Shown: one piece after another, positions 10,245 to 19,845 of the stretch
Numbering within the stretch: position 1 is the stretch's first letter
Layout of the letters: each line of letters starts with the position of its first letter
Assembly: GCA_030157755.1 (NCBI GenBank)
Contig: JAOAUD010000005.1
Location: 1 to 34,304, forward strand
Length of the DNA: 34,304 bases
Direction of reading: 5' to 3'
Origin: Candidatus Nanopelagicales bacterium
Lineage (GTDB): Bacteria; Actinomycetota; Actinomycetes; S36-B12; UBA10799
The notes under the pieces: model-generated
The model's input: only the letters and a program-made list of their open reading frames with translations
Database searches by the model: none
Told to the model about the DNA's origin: nothing
Translations under genes and position numbers: made by a program

Positions 10245-10309
10245 CCACGTCGAGCTCAGTGCGGGCCGGCCGAACCTCGCCGGACCCGATTGACATGCGG
10301 CTGAGTTGG

Positions 10310-10849
10310 TCAGCCGACTCCGAGACTCGTGGCCAACCGGGCTAGGTCAATTCGCCGTGGCGCAGAAGTTCGAGATGCGAGTTCTTCCACGGCCGCCGCG
10401 GCCTCGGCAAGGCTCATATGCATGACAGACGCAATCTCGCGATCAGTAGCGCCATTGGCCAACAGCGATAGCAGCTGACGGTCGGCCACGCTAAGGCGGA
10501 AGTGTCCTGCATTGATCTGCGCGTCAAGATCGCCGAGCCTGTTGACCGCGGTGCCAGTGCGGTCAGTGGTTAAGACAATCGCACTCGATCCGATGTTGAT
10601 CCGATCCCCGGGGCTCAGCTCGACCGGGTTGGCTATGCGAACGCTGTTGACGTAGGTCCCATTTGTCGAACCGCGATCGATAACCTTCCAGACTCCGTCG
10701 ATGCTGGTCAGCAGAGCATGGGATCTCGATGCGCGCCCATCACCGGTGAGTACGACGTCGTTGTCGAGACCACGACCAATGGTTACCTGCGCGCCAGTCA
10801 AACTAATCGTTCGTACCTGGCCATCTGTGACGACCTCAAGCAGTTCCAT
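10310..10849 (-). CDS. FHA domain protein with C-terminal LuxR-like helix-turn-helix
   Basis: FHA core (VTIGRGLDNDVVL...SRSHALL...VIDRGSTNGTYVNSVRI...LSPGDRINIG) then 'LSVADRQLLSLLANGATDREIASVMHMSLAEAAAAVEELASRT'. Confidence 0.8.
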   Translation of the reverse strand: MELLEVVTDGQVRTISLTGAQVTIGRGLDNDVVLTGDGRASRSHALLTSIDGVWKVIDRGSTNGTYVNSVRIANPVELSPGDRINIGSSAIVLTTDRTGTAVNRLGDLDAQINAGHFRLSVADRQLLSLLANGATDREIASVMHMSLAEAAAAVEELASRTSAPRRIDLARLATSLGVG

Positions 10850-11006
10850 CGATCCCCCGGTGCGTTGCCTGCCCAGCGCGCGCGGCGTTCGAGGTTCCCG
10901 AACACGCGAGCGCGACGCTGCTCTTCACAAAGATTCTTACACCGCGGCCGCAGGACCAACCCCTGCGAAACGCCGTCATCTCACATCGTGAGCGTGCCGC
11001 TGGTCA

Positions 11007-11876
11007 CTATCCAGCGAAGTGTTCCTTGTGCTTCTCAATCCACTGAAGAACGGATTCAGCTTTTCGGCCTGTCACGCGCTCAAAGTCCTCGGACACCAAC
11101 GCGGCGTCACCGCGGCGCCACGCGCGGTAATGGCAGAGCACCTGCATCTCACACGTTTCGCGATCGGGGAACGCACCGAACTCGATGACCATGTTGGCAA
11201 AGTCATCTTCGGTCATATCGTTGTACGGAATCTCCTTGCCCAAGACCTTGGAGAAGTCGGCGGCAACCTGGTACATGTCGACTGCGGCCGGACCGGTCAG
11301 CATCACGCTCTCACCCACGCAGCCGCCGTCCACGACGACCTGCGCAGTCGCATCTGCAACGTTCTCAAGCGCTACGAAACCAACCTTGCCGTGCCCGCTG
11401 GTTCCCGCGATCATTCCGAATTGGATCGCCTTGTTGAGTCCGAGAAATGACGTCTCCATGACGGAGTTCGGGCAGATCAAAGTCCAGCGAAGCCCGGACT
11501 CCTTCAGGTGAGCGATCGACGCTGCATGGAGTTGACTGAGGTGGTCTCCCCGGTGCTCCACGGCGCCATGAAGTTTGAGAATGCGGACGTCGGCACCCGT
11601 GGCAACAACCGCGTCGATCACATTGATTTCGCGAGTCGCGATGTGCTCGTCCATCGGCGAAACCAAGAACACGTCGGTGACGCCGTCAACAGCGGCAGCA
11701 AGGCTCGCCGGGTCATCCATGTCACCGCGGACGGCCGTCACGTTGTCCGCGTGCACATCGAAGGCATCGAGGTTGCGCACCATCGCATTGACCTCAACGT
11801 CGGCGCGCCCGGCGAGTGAATCGACCAAAGCGCGACCGAACATGCCGTTGCCGGTGGTCACCATCAACTTCTTCAC
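11007..11876 (-). CDS. NmrA-like NAD(P)-binding reductase
   Basis: 'KKLMVTTGNGMFGRALVDSLAGRADVEVNAMVRN...VTAVRGDMDDPASLAAAVDGVTDVFLVSP' NmrA/atypical SDR pattern; GTG at 11876 with GGAG upstream. Confidence 0.82.
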   Translation of the reverse strand: MKKLMVTTGNGMFGRALVDSLAGRADVEVNAMVRNLDAFDVHADNVTAVRGDMDDPASLAAAVDGVTDVFLVSPMDEHIATREINVIDAVVATGADVRILKLHGAVEHRGDHLSQLHAASIAHLKESGLRWTLICPNSVMETSFLGLNKAIQFGMIAGTSGHGKVGFVALENVADATAQVVVDGGCVGESVMLTGPAAVDMYQVAADFSKVLGKEIPYNDMTEDDFANMVIEFGAFPDRETCEMQVLCHYRAWRRGDAALVSEDFERVTGRKAESVLQWIEKHKEHFAG

Positions 11877-12080
11877 ATGAACTCCAACCTTTGACTGCGC
11901 GTGCACGATGGGCGCAACCCTGCCAGTTTCTAGATCACCGAGCAAAACGAGAGGAAACTGCGCGGATCGGTCGATGGTTAGTCGGGACTTTCTTCCCGAC
12001 CAACGCGGCCCTAAGCCTGCCCGCATCAGATCGCCGACTGCTAGCTTCGAAGTGATCTTTGAGACCACCGAAGGATTCGC

Positions 12081-13100
12081 ATGTGCACAGATATTCGACT
12101 CGTCCGCCTTTCCGATCGCCATATCTCCGGACGGACTCTTGACTTTGGCTACGACGTCGAGTCGCGCGTTCAGGTCGTCCCACGCGGCCAAGATCATTCG
12201 GCCGTCGCAACTGACACGTCGGCGCAGACCCTGACGTGGTCAAACGACCTCGGCTACGTCGGAATGGATGCATTTGGTTTTGCGTGGGCGATCTGTGACG
12301 GACTGAACGAAGCTGGCCTTTCCGTTGGCACGCTTTGGCTACCTGAGACCAAGTTGCCGACGTCGCCACCAACGGACGACGGCACTGGCGTTATCGACTT
12401 CGTGAATCTGGCCGGTTGGATCCTGGGAACGTGCCGCACTGTCGATGACGTCCGGGCCGCATTGGCATCCGTGCGTATCTGGAATGCGCCAGTCAAACGG
12501 CTATGGCAATCGTCCGAGCCCCTTCCGAAGAATTTGGTTCCACTCGCCGACTACGCGTTCACTGAGCACCTCACCATTCACGATGCGTCCGGAGGAGACC
12601 TCGTCGTTGAGTTCATCGACGGCGAGACTGTGTTCCACGACAACAAGATCGGCGTACTCACAAACTCACCCACCTATGACTGGCATACGACGAACCTGCG
12701 CAACTACATCGGGCTGACCAATGTTGAAGACAAGCCGCTCAACCTCATGGGCATCCCTGTTACTCCCACTGGAAATGGCACTGGTCTGCTCGGGATGCCT
12801 GGCGACGTCACACCCGCATCACGATTCATCCGAGCCACGGTGCTCACCGAAGTAGCAACATCAGCAAAGGACACCCGCGACGCCATCAATCAAACGATTC
12901 ACTCCCTGGATCTCGTGAGCGTCCCGCGCTTCCTCGCCGCCTCCGGTGACTACACCCAGTGGTACGTCGCCCGCGATCACGATGACCCCACCTACTACGT
13001 GCGCGCCTACGACTCTTGGCAGACTGATGTTCACCGCCTCGCGGACCTCAACGTGAACAAACCAGGCGCCACTTCATCATTGAGCCTGCCGACTGCGTAG
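12081..13100 (+). CDS. linear amide C-N hydrolase (choloylglycine hydrolase / penicillin V acylase family, Ntn-hydrolase)
   Basis: N-terminal Met-Cys (MCTDIRL) giving a nucleophile Cys; 'SGRTLDFGYD', 'GMDAFGFAWAICDGLNEAGLSVGTLWLP', 'GVLTNSPTYDWHTTNLRNY' are family hallmarks; GAAGGA upstream. Confidence 0.85.
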   Translation: MCTDIRLVRLSDRHISGRTLDFGYDVESRVQVVPRGQDHSAVATDTSAQTLTWSNDLGYVGMDAFGFAWAICDGLNEAGLSVGTLWLPETKLPTSPPTDDGTGVIDFVNLAGWILGTCRTVDDVRAALASVRIWNAPVKRLWQSSEPLPKNLVPLADYAFTEHLTIHDASGGDLVVEFIDGETVFHDNKIGVLTNSPTYDWHTTNLRNYIGLTNVEDKPLNLMGIPVTPTGNGTGLLGMPGDVTPASRFIRATVLTEVATSAKDTRDAINQTIHSLDLVSVPRFLAASGDYTQWYVARDHDDPTYYVRAYDSWQTDVHRLADLNVNKPGATSSLSLPTA

Positions 13101-13106
13101 CACCGT

Positions 13107-13667
13107 TTAGTCCTTCCTGCGGTACCTCGCGTAGACCATTCCGTCAGCGAAGCGCCGCTGATCCAAGAGGTCCCAGGCCAGCTTCAGCCCGGGCGGGAAT
13201 ACCGGATTCCCGCCACCGATAACCACGGGCACGGTGAACAATGCGAATTGATCAACGAGGCCCGCATGCAAAGCGGCGGCCGCAAGCGTGGGTCCGCCGA
13301 TCTCGATGTCGCCGGTGGCCTCGGCCTTCAGTTTCCGAATGTCATCGGGGCGAAACTCACGTTCCAAGCGGGTGCGCGCTGTGGAAACCTCAGCGAGGGT
13401 TCGCGAGTAAACGATCTTGTCTGCCGCCCGCCAGGTCATAGCGAAGTCGTACTCGATTCCCGAACCTTCATCGATTGCCTCTGGCGTATCCCAGTAGGTC
13501 ATCATCTCGTACATTCGGCGCCCGTAGATGCAGGTTCCGATCGGCTCCATCAACTCGTTGGCCAGGGTGTGCGCCTCTGGACTCGGCATCGCCCAACTGA
13601 AGTCTCCTTGCTCATCGGCGATGTAGCCGTCCAGGGATGCGAATGCCGAGTAGTTCAGCAATGCCAT
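13107..13667 (-). CDS. dihydrofolate reductase / RibD C-terminal-like family protein
   Basis: 'SLDGYIADEQGDFSWAMPS...IYGRRMYEMMTYW...DIEIGGPTLAAAALHAGLVDQFALFTVPVVIGGGNPVFP'. Confidence 0.88.
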   Translation of the reverse strand: MALLNYSAFASLDGYIADEQGDFSWAMPSPEAHTLANELMEPIGTCIYGRRMYEMMTYWDTPEAIDEGSGIEYDFAMTWRAADKIVYSRTLAEVSTARTRLEREFRPDDIRKLKAEATGDIEIGGPTLAAAALHAGLVDQFALFTVPVVIGGGNPVFPPGLKLAWDLLDQRRFADGMVYARYRRKD

Positions 13668-13743
13668 GGGAACGCTCCAGTTATGTGGTCGTGGTCAGCG
13701 GTCGGGGTCACAAGTCGGTGCCTGAAGTTGGTGCGTGATGTCG

Positions 13744-15516
13744 TTATGTTCGCGCACCTTCTTTGAAAGTCTGCCAGCCCATGTAGACCGCGGCCAACAG
13801 CAGCAGGACTCCAAGACCTTGTGCGAAGTTGCCGAGAATCACGGACACAATCGCCATCAGCACAATGAGGATCACAATTGCCACCACGACGTTGGCGATC
13901 AGGTGCACGAGACGACCCCGCAGAAATGCCTCGATGACCACCATGACCACGACCAGAATCAGTAGCGCGCCAACGATGTTGCGGTAGCCCAGCAGTAACA
14001 GCAGTCCCGCAGCTCCCATAAGCAACGATGCGGAGGCAGCCGCCCAGATTCGCAGCAGCCGATCGCGCAAGCCACGGCTGTCGGCCGCCTCCAGCGGCAT
14101 CGCCCGATGCCGCAGATGAGAATGCGCAGGTTCGATCACGTCGGGGCGCGACAGCGCGCGATCAACGGCGTCGAGGTCTTCGCCAAGGTCGGTTGCCTGC
14201 TGGCGCAATGACTCGACCGCCACGGTCAACTCCGCGACTCGCTTTGACGGATGGCGGGCATCGCGCCCAGCCGTTCGGTCCGCGCTGCGCGCACCACGAA
14301 GCCGGTTTCGGGCCGCCTCTAACTCGCGACTTATGCGTTCACTCTCCTCAAGAACGGATTCGCGTAGTGCCTCAAGTTCCGCGGTTGCTTCGTGGGCGGT
14401 GGGCGCTTCTTTGTCCAACCCGGCCCAAGCAACTGGCTGCCGCCAGGAATCCCGGACACTCCCGTCGCGGTCATAGCGTGGACCTGCCGGGGCTCGCTCC
14501 CCGCCCAGCGGGTCTTGCGTATCCAAGCCCCACAACCCGCGATAGTCCCGGACCCAGGGAGTCTGATCTGTAATGACGGTTGGCGACCAATGACGATCCT
14601 GACCGGGCCCCACTGAATCGCCGTCACCGCGTCGATAGTCGATGTAGGGAATTCCAATGACCTCATCACCACCGTCGCCCCAGGGTAGGAGTCGAGCAAG
14701 GTTTCGTCGTAGCCGCTCAACAAATCCTGGCAGCGGCAACCCAACCGACGTCACGTATTCACCGGGTAGGTAGGCGCCTGAGTGTGAACCAGCGCCGGCG
14801 TACACGACCGGATGCGTGCCGTCGACGAAGCTGATGTCGGGGTCATCCCATCGCCGCCGCAGATCGTCGCCAACCTCGTCATGCGACGAGAACGCCACCC
14901 ACGCTGGTTCTGGTTCGCGATCCGCACCGTGGTCTACCAGGAAGATGGTGACCTGTTCCCAATCCGCTTCATGATCATTCACTCCCCCGAAGGTGGAGCG
15001 CCAGTCATTCATCGCGTACAGATACCAGTACTGCAGCACCACGTAACCGGCATCTCTGGTGACGCGCCCGTAGTAGGCGAAGCTGGACTGCTTACCAATC
15101 TGTTGGTGCGCGGCCGCTGCGTAGCCACCAGGAACCCGACCACGCAGTAGCAGCGTCAAACGCATCACGGTGTCGATCAAACGCGACAGCAAGCCCACCG
15201 AGGCGAAGCGACTGCTCGCTTTGAACTTCGGACGATCTGTGCCTTTGCGCCATTTCTTGTATTCGCGGCGCGACATCGGTCGCTCCACAAACTGCAGGTA
15301 GGTGCGCTCACCTTCAGTTTCTCGTCCTACTTGCGCGAGGCGAACCGGGTCGAGAGTCCCGGCAGGCGCAAGTTGTCGAGCTTTGCGCTTGCCCTTTGTG
15401 GTTACAAAGAGCGCGGCGCCGCGCAGGTAGTCCTCCACCGGCGCCGGCAGGAATAACTCACCCTCGGTGTATTTAATGACGGGCTCGAAACGACGCAGCA
15501 GTTCGAGGTCGCCCAT
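13744..15516 (-). CDS. hypothetical protein with C-terminal transmembrane helices and a central coiled-coil-like region
   Basis: 590-aa ORF; conserved-looking 'VLQYWYLYAMNDWRSTFGGVNDHEADWEQVTIFLV'; several hydrophobic helices at the C-terminus. Confidence 0.7.
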   Translation of the reverse strand: MGDLELLRRFEPVIKYTEGELFLPAPVEDYLRGAALFVTTKGKRKARQLAPAGTLDPVRLAQVGRETEGERTYLQFVERPMSRREYKKWRKGTDRPKFKASSRFASVGLLSRLIDTVMRLTLLLRGRVPGGYAAAAHQQIGKQSSFAYYGRVTRDAGYVVLQYWYLYAMNDWRSTFGGVNDHEADWEQVTIFLVDHGADREPEPAWVAFSSHDEVGDDLRRRWDDPDISFVDGTHPVVYAGAGSHSGAYLPGEYVTSVGLPLPGFVERLRRNLARLLPWGDGGDEVIGIPYIDYRRGDGDSVGPGQDRHWSPTVITDQTPWVRDYRGLWGLDTQDPLGGERAPAGPRYDRDGSVRDSWRQPVAWAGLDKEAPTAHEATAELEALRESVLEESERISRELEAARNRLRGARSADRTAGRDARHPSKRVAELTVAVESLRQQATDLGEDLDAVDRALSRPDVIEPAHSHLRHRAMPLEAADSRGLRDRLLRIWAAASASLLMGAAGLLLLLGYRNIVGALLILVVVMVVIEAFLRGRLVHLIANVVVAIVILIVLMAIVSVILGNFAQGLGVLLLLAAVYMGWQTFKEGART

Positions 15517-15655
15517 AACCGGCGATGGTAGTCAGAGCTCAACAAGGCCACACCGGGCAGTCTTGGCTTTCCGGTACCAGAAACTTAGATGATCAGGGGG
15601 TTACGCACCTGACCATGTTCGGATAGCCTGCGCTTAGATGATCTTTGGGGGCGCT

Positions 15656-17287
15656 ATGCCGGAAGTGGACTTCCCAAAGTCGGAGGGCATCTACCGCGAA
15701 TTGTTCGCGCGCGCTCCCGACGGGATGCTGCTTGTCGATAGCGCGGGCGTAATTCAACTCAGCAACCCCAAAGCATCTGAGCTTTTTGGATATCCGAAAG
15801 CTGCTTTCGACGGGATGTCCGTCGACGAACTCGTTCCGGAGATCAGTCGTTCTCGGCACGCGACACTGCGAGCCGGATTCCTGTCCGAACCGCGCATGCG
15901 GCCAATGGGTTCCGACCTCAGCTTGTCAGCGCTGTGCAGCGACGGTTCGCTCCTGCCGGTCGAAATCAGCCTCAGCCCGATTACCGTCGGAGCCGAGACG
16001 ATGGTCGTCGCCGTTGTCCGCGATGTATCCGAGCGTCGTTCTACGGAGACCCTCGTCTCCCAATTGCGATCAGCGCTTGAGGATCGCGTCGACATGCTGC
16101 AAGCCCTCAACGACGAACTCACGGCGTATCGCGTCCTGGTTAACAGCGCGCCCGACGCGATCTTGCTGGTTGGCAGCACTGGCCTGATCACGCTGGCGAA
16201 CCCTGAGGCCCACGAGATTCTTGGATACGACACTGGAGATCTTGTCGGCCGCCCTGTTGATGACCTTGTACCCGATGAGATCCGCGCCGGCCATGCGGCG
16301 AACCGGGCTTCTTTCATGTCTCATCCGAAGAAGCGGCCGATGGGATCGAATCTGAGTCTGTCCGCGAAGCGAAAGGACGGGACGCTACTTCCGGTTGAGA
16401 TCAGCCTGAGCCCGGTGGAATCTGAATCCGGGAATGCGACGCTGGCCCTGGTTCGGGATGTAACTGACCGACGCATGTCCGAGGAACTGATTCGGGAGTT
16501 AACGGATTCACTCGCCAACCGCGTCGAAACCCTAGAACTGCTCAATACCGAACTCGAGACGTTCAGCTACTCGGTTTCCCATGACTTACGAGCACCGCTG
16601 CGAGCGATTGATGGCTTCAGCTTGGCGGTCCTTGAGGATTACTCCCCCTTGTTGGACGACCAGGGCCGGGACTACTTGCGCAGGATCAGAGCAGCCGCTC
16701 AGCGAATGGCTCAGCTCATTGACGATCTGCTGGGACTTTCACATGTGAGTCGCTTTGAACTTCACCGAGAATCAGTGTCAGTGTCGGCACTGGCTGCGCG
16801 GATTATTCGCGAGCTCCAGCGGTCAACGCCCGACCGACGCGTTGACATCGCGATTGAATCCGACATCACGTTAGACGCGGACCCAGCTCTGCTACGAATT
16901 CTGCTGGAAAATCTGATTGGCAACGCGTGGAAATTCACAAGCAGACGCGACAACGCTCGGATCACGGTCAGTTCCGTCACCGTTGGCGGATACCCAGGTC
17001 TGCAGATCACCGACAACGGCGCGGGTTTTGATCCCGCTTACGCAGACAAGATCTTCGGGCCGTTTCAACGTTCACACGCGGAGTCCGACTTCCCTGGCAC
17101 CGGCATCGGCCTCGCGATTGTTCAGCGCATTGTCGCCCGGCACAACGGGCGGATCACCGCCCACGGCGAACTCGGGGAAGGTGCCACTTTCACGCTGACT
17201 CTCAGCGCCGGGACCAACTCAAGTGATCCCATTTTGAGGCACTCGACTCGGTCGCCTGAACTTCCGGCTCAGGGGGTGACGACATGA
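15656..17287 (+). CDS. PAS-PAS sensor histidine kinase
   Basis: Two similar PAS modules, HisKA 'FSYSVSHDLRAPLRAIDGF', HATPase 'NLIGNAWKFT...ITDNGAGFD...GTGIGLAIVQRIV'. ATG at 15656 follows GGGGG; an upstream in-frame ATG at 15638 is an alternative start. Confidence 0.9.
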   Translation: MPEVDFPKSEGIYRELFARAPDGMLLVDSAGVIQLSNPKASELFGYPKAAFDGMSVDELVPEISRSRHATLRAGFLSEPRMRPMGSDLSLSALCSDGSLLPVEISLSPITVGAETMVVAVVRDVSERRSTETLVSQLRSALEDRVDMLQALNDELTAYRVLVNSAPDAILLVGSTGLITLANPEAHEILGYDTGDLVGRPVDDLVPDEIRAGHAANRASFMSHPKKRPMGSNLSLSAKRKDGTLLPVEISLSPVESESGNATLALVRDVTDRRMSEELIRELTDSLANRVETLELLNTELETFSYSVSHDLRAPLRAIDGFSLAVLEDYSPLLDDQGRDYLRRIRAAAQRMAQLIDDLLGLSHVSRFELHRESVSVSALAARIIRELQRSTPDRRVDIAIESDITLDADPALLRILLENLIGNAWKFTSRRDNARITVSSVTVGGYPGLQITDNGAGFDPAYADKIFGPFQRSHAESDFPGTGIGLAIVQRIVARHNGRITAHGELGEGATFTLTLSAGTNSSDPILRHSTRSPELPAQGVTT

Positions 17288-17712
17288 TCCTTCTCGTCGA
17301 AGACAACGCTGACGATGCCGCCCTTGCAGTTCGCGCGCTGCGCCAGAACGGATTCGCCCACGAAGTCGTTCGGGCGAAAGACGGCGTCGAGGCGCTCGAC
17401 TTCCTGCACGGTTTTGGCGAGCACGCGTCCCGTGACACTCGAGATCTGCCGATGCTCGTCCTGCTCGACCTCAAGCTGCCACGCAAAGACGGCCTGACCG
17501 TCCTGCAGGAAATTCGCCAAAGTCCACTCACTCGACGGTTGCCCGTGGTGATCCTCACATCGTCACGTGATGACGCTGACCTGGCATCTGGTTATGACCG
17601 AGGAGCAAACAGTTGCGTTCGCAAGCCGGTCGATTTCACTGAGTTCGTGAAGACGCTGAACACGCTTGCTACGTATTGGCTGAAGATCAACGAACAGCCT
17701 CCGAGATCGTGA
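17284..17712 (+). CDS. response regulator (single receiver domain, Rcp1-like)
   Basis: 'ILLVEDNADDAALAVRAL...LVLLDLKLPRKDG...VVILTSSRDD...CVRKPVDFTEF'; ATGA overlap with kinase stop. Confidence 0.92.
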   Translation: MILLVEDNADDAALAVRALRQNGFAHEVVRAKDGVEALDFLHGFGEHASRDTRDLPMLVLLDLKLPRKDGLTVLQEIRQSPLTRRLPVVILTSSRDDADLASGYDRGANSCVRKPVDFTEFVKTLNTLATYWLKINEQPPRS

Positions 17713-19826
17713 TGGGGGCGACCATGATCAAGGAACCGCTGAAGTTGCTGCTCATCGAAGACTCCGTCGACGATGCAGACCTCACCCTGCGCCACCTGCA
17801 CGGCGAGGGGCTCACGGTCGAAGCGACACGCATCGACACCCGAAAGCAGCTGCAGGAGGCCATGGCGACCGACTGGGACGCCGTGTTGTGCGACTTCAGC
17901 CTTCCTGGTTGGGACGGACTCGATGCACTGAAGGAGATTCGCGCAACCTCACCCGATCTTCCGTTCCTCTTCGTGTCCGGAACCATCGGTGAGGGAGTCG
18001 CGGTCACGGCAATGCGGTCCGGCGCGAACGACTACATCCTTAAGAAGGACCTGAGGCGCCTCACGCCTGCCCTCATCCGAGAGATTGAGGCACGTGGGTT
18101 TATCCGACGCGCTGAATCCAGCGACAAGGCTCGATTACTCAGCGATGCGCGCTACGAGAGTGTGGTCGCAACTGCGGCTGATGCAATCATCACCATCGAC
18201 AAAGATCAACTCATCACGTCATTCAACGTGGGTGCCGAAAATATCTTCGGATACAAGTCTCGAGAGGTCATCGGCAAACCGCTCGAGAACTTGATCCCCA
18301 ACCGGCTACGCGAAATGCATCACAAACACGTCAGCGCATTCCTTGCCTCCGATGTCACGCAGAAGCCGATGAACATGCGTGGGGACGTTTACGGACTTCA
18401 CGCGAGCGGTTCGGAGTTCCCTGCGCAGGCAAGCATTTCCAAGGCGGGCGAAGGCGATGAGGTGGTGTGCACGGCAATCCTTCGCGACATCACAGACATC
18501 AAGAAAGCCGAAGACCAGATCCGGTTCTTCGCACACTACGACCCGCTGACCAGCCTGCCGAATCGCTTCCTGTTCCGCGAGCGGTTGCAGCGTGCCGTTG
18601 AACACGCAGTCCGCAACCGTCGCTTCGTGGGAGTCCTTCTCCTTGATCTGGATCGCTTCAAGGTCGTCAATGACACGCGCGGTCACGGAGTCGGCGACGA
18701 ACTCCTGGTCGCCGTTGGCCAACGCCTGGTGTCTGCGTTGAGGTCCGGCGATACGGTCGCCAGGCTCGGCGGGGACGAGTTTGGGGTTATCTTGGATGAC
18801 CTCGCCGAGCCGGAGCTGGCTGAACGATTGGCGAACACCGTTCTGCAGACTCTGCGCCAACCGCTCGCAACGGGTGCGGCTCTGATTCACACCTCGGGGA
18901 GCATTGGCGTCACGATCAGCCCACTTGATGGGCAAGAACCACAGGACCTCCTAGCCAATGCAGACCTCGCCATGTATCGAGCAAAGGATGCCGGTGGCGA
19001 CGAGGCCGTCCGCTTCTTCGAATCGATGTCGCGGCGCGAACGAGAGCGCGCCGATCTCGAAAGCGATCTGCTTGAAGGCTTGCAAGCCGGGGAGTTCACA
19101 GTTGCCTACCAACCGCAGGTGCGGATCGCCGACGGTCACACAGTGAGGCTTGAGGCGCTAGCCCGATGGCAACACCACAAGCGCGGAAATGTGCCACCAA
19201 ACCAGTTCATCCATGTGGCCGAGGACGCCGGACTCATTAACCTGCTCGGGATGGCCGTGCTCGTTCGGTGTTGCCAGGACGCGCATCTGTTCAAGGATCG
19301 CGATGGTCGGCAGATCAAGATCGCCGTCAACGTGTCTGCCTCGCAGCTACGCCTGCCCGACTTCACAAACCAGTTCCTCAGCACCATCCAGCAATCTGGG
19401 TTAGCGCCGTCGGACTTCGACGTCGAGATCACGGAGACCGTGTTTGCCGACGATGACCCCCACTTCCGCAACGCGATCAGGGAATTCGAAGAAGCCGGTG
19501 TGAACCTGGCGATTGATGACTTCGGCACGGGCTTCTCGAACCTCAACCGATTACGTCAACTACCGGTTTCCACCCTCAAGCTGGACATCTCGTTGATCCG
19601 CGGCTTGCCGGGAACGAAGGATGAGCGCGCGATCGCTGAAGCAGCCATCGCGATGAGCCAGCGTCTTGGGTTCGAGTCTGTCGCTGAGGGCGTGGAAACC
19701 AACGCCCAATTGGAAATCCTCACCGATATCGGGTGTGACTCGGTTCAGGGTTTCCTGTTCAGCCGACCGCTACCTGCTGCGGCTATCCGCAACTGGGTGA
19801 GCCACCACGACCTCGCGGCTCAATAG
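17712..19826 (+). CDS. receiver-PAS-GGDEF-EAL cyclic-di-GMP signalling protein
   Basis: REC 'LLLIEDSVDDADL...AVLCDFSLPGWDG'; PAS; 'RLGGDEFGV' and 'EALARW' plus 'IDDFGTGFSNLNRLRQLP'; ATG overlaps stop of the preceding response regulator (TGATG). Confidence 0.93.
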   Translation: MGATMIKEPLKLLLIEDSVDDADLTLRHLHGEGLTVEATRIDTRKQLQEAMATDWDAVLCDFSLPGWDGLDALKEIRATSPDLPFLFVSGTIGEGVAVTAMRSGANDYILKKDLRRLTPALIREIEARGFIRRAESSDKARLLSDARYESVVATAADAIITIDKDQLITSFNVGAENIFGYKSREVIGKPLENLIPNRLREMHHKHVSAFLASDVTQKPMNMRGDVYGLHASGSEFPAQASISKAGEGDEVVCTAILRDITDIKKAEDQIRFFAHYDPLTSLPNRFLFRERLQRAVEHAVRNRRFVGVLLLDLDRFKVVNDTRGHGVGDELLVAVGQRLVSALRSGDTVARLGGDEFGVILDDLAEPELAERLANTVLQTLRQPLATGAALIHTSGSIGVTISPLDGQEPQDLLANADLAMYRAKDAGGDEAVRFFESMSRRERERADLESDLLEGLQAGEFTVAYQPQVRIADGHTVRLEALARWQHHKRGNVPPNQFIHVAEDAGLINLLGMAVLVRCCQDAHLFKDRDGRQIKIAVNVSASQLRLPDFTNQFLSTIQQSGLAPSDFDVEITETVFADDDPHFRNAIREFEEAGVNLAIDDFGTGFSNLNRLRQLPVSTLKLDISLIRGLPGTKDERAIAEAAIAMSQRLGFESVAEGVETNAQLEILTDIGCDSVQGFLFSRPLPAAAIRNWVSHHDLAAQ

Positions 19827-19845
19827 GTCAGCGTCGGCTCCCGCA

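Noticed and set aside
10255-10290. GC-rich inverted sequence (ccggc...gccgg) after the EndoH-like gene, considered as a terminator
   Set aside because: Only about 5 bp of stem and no T-tract; not enough support.
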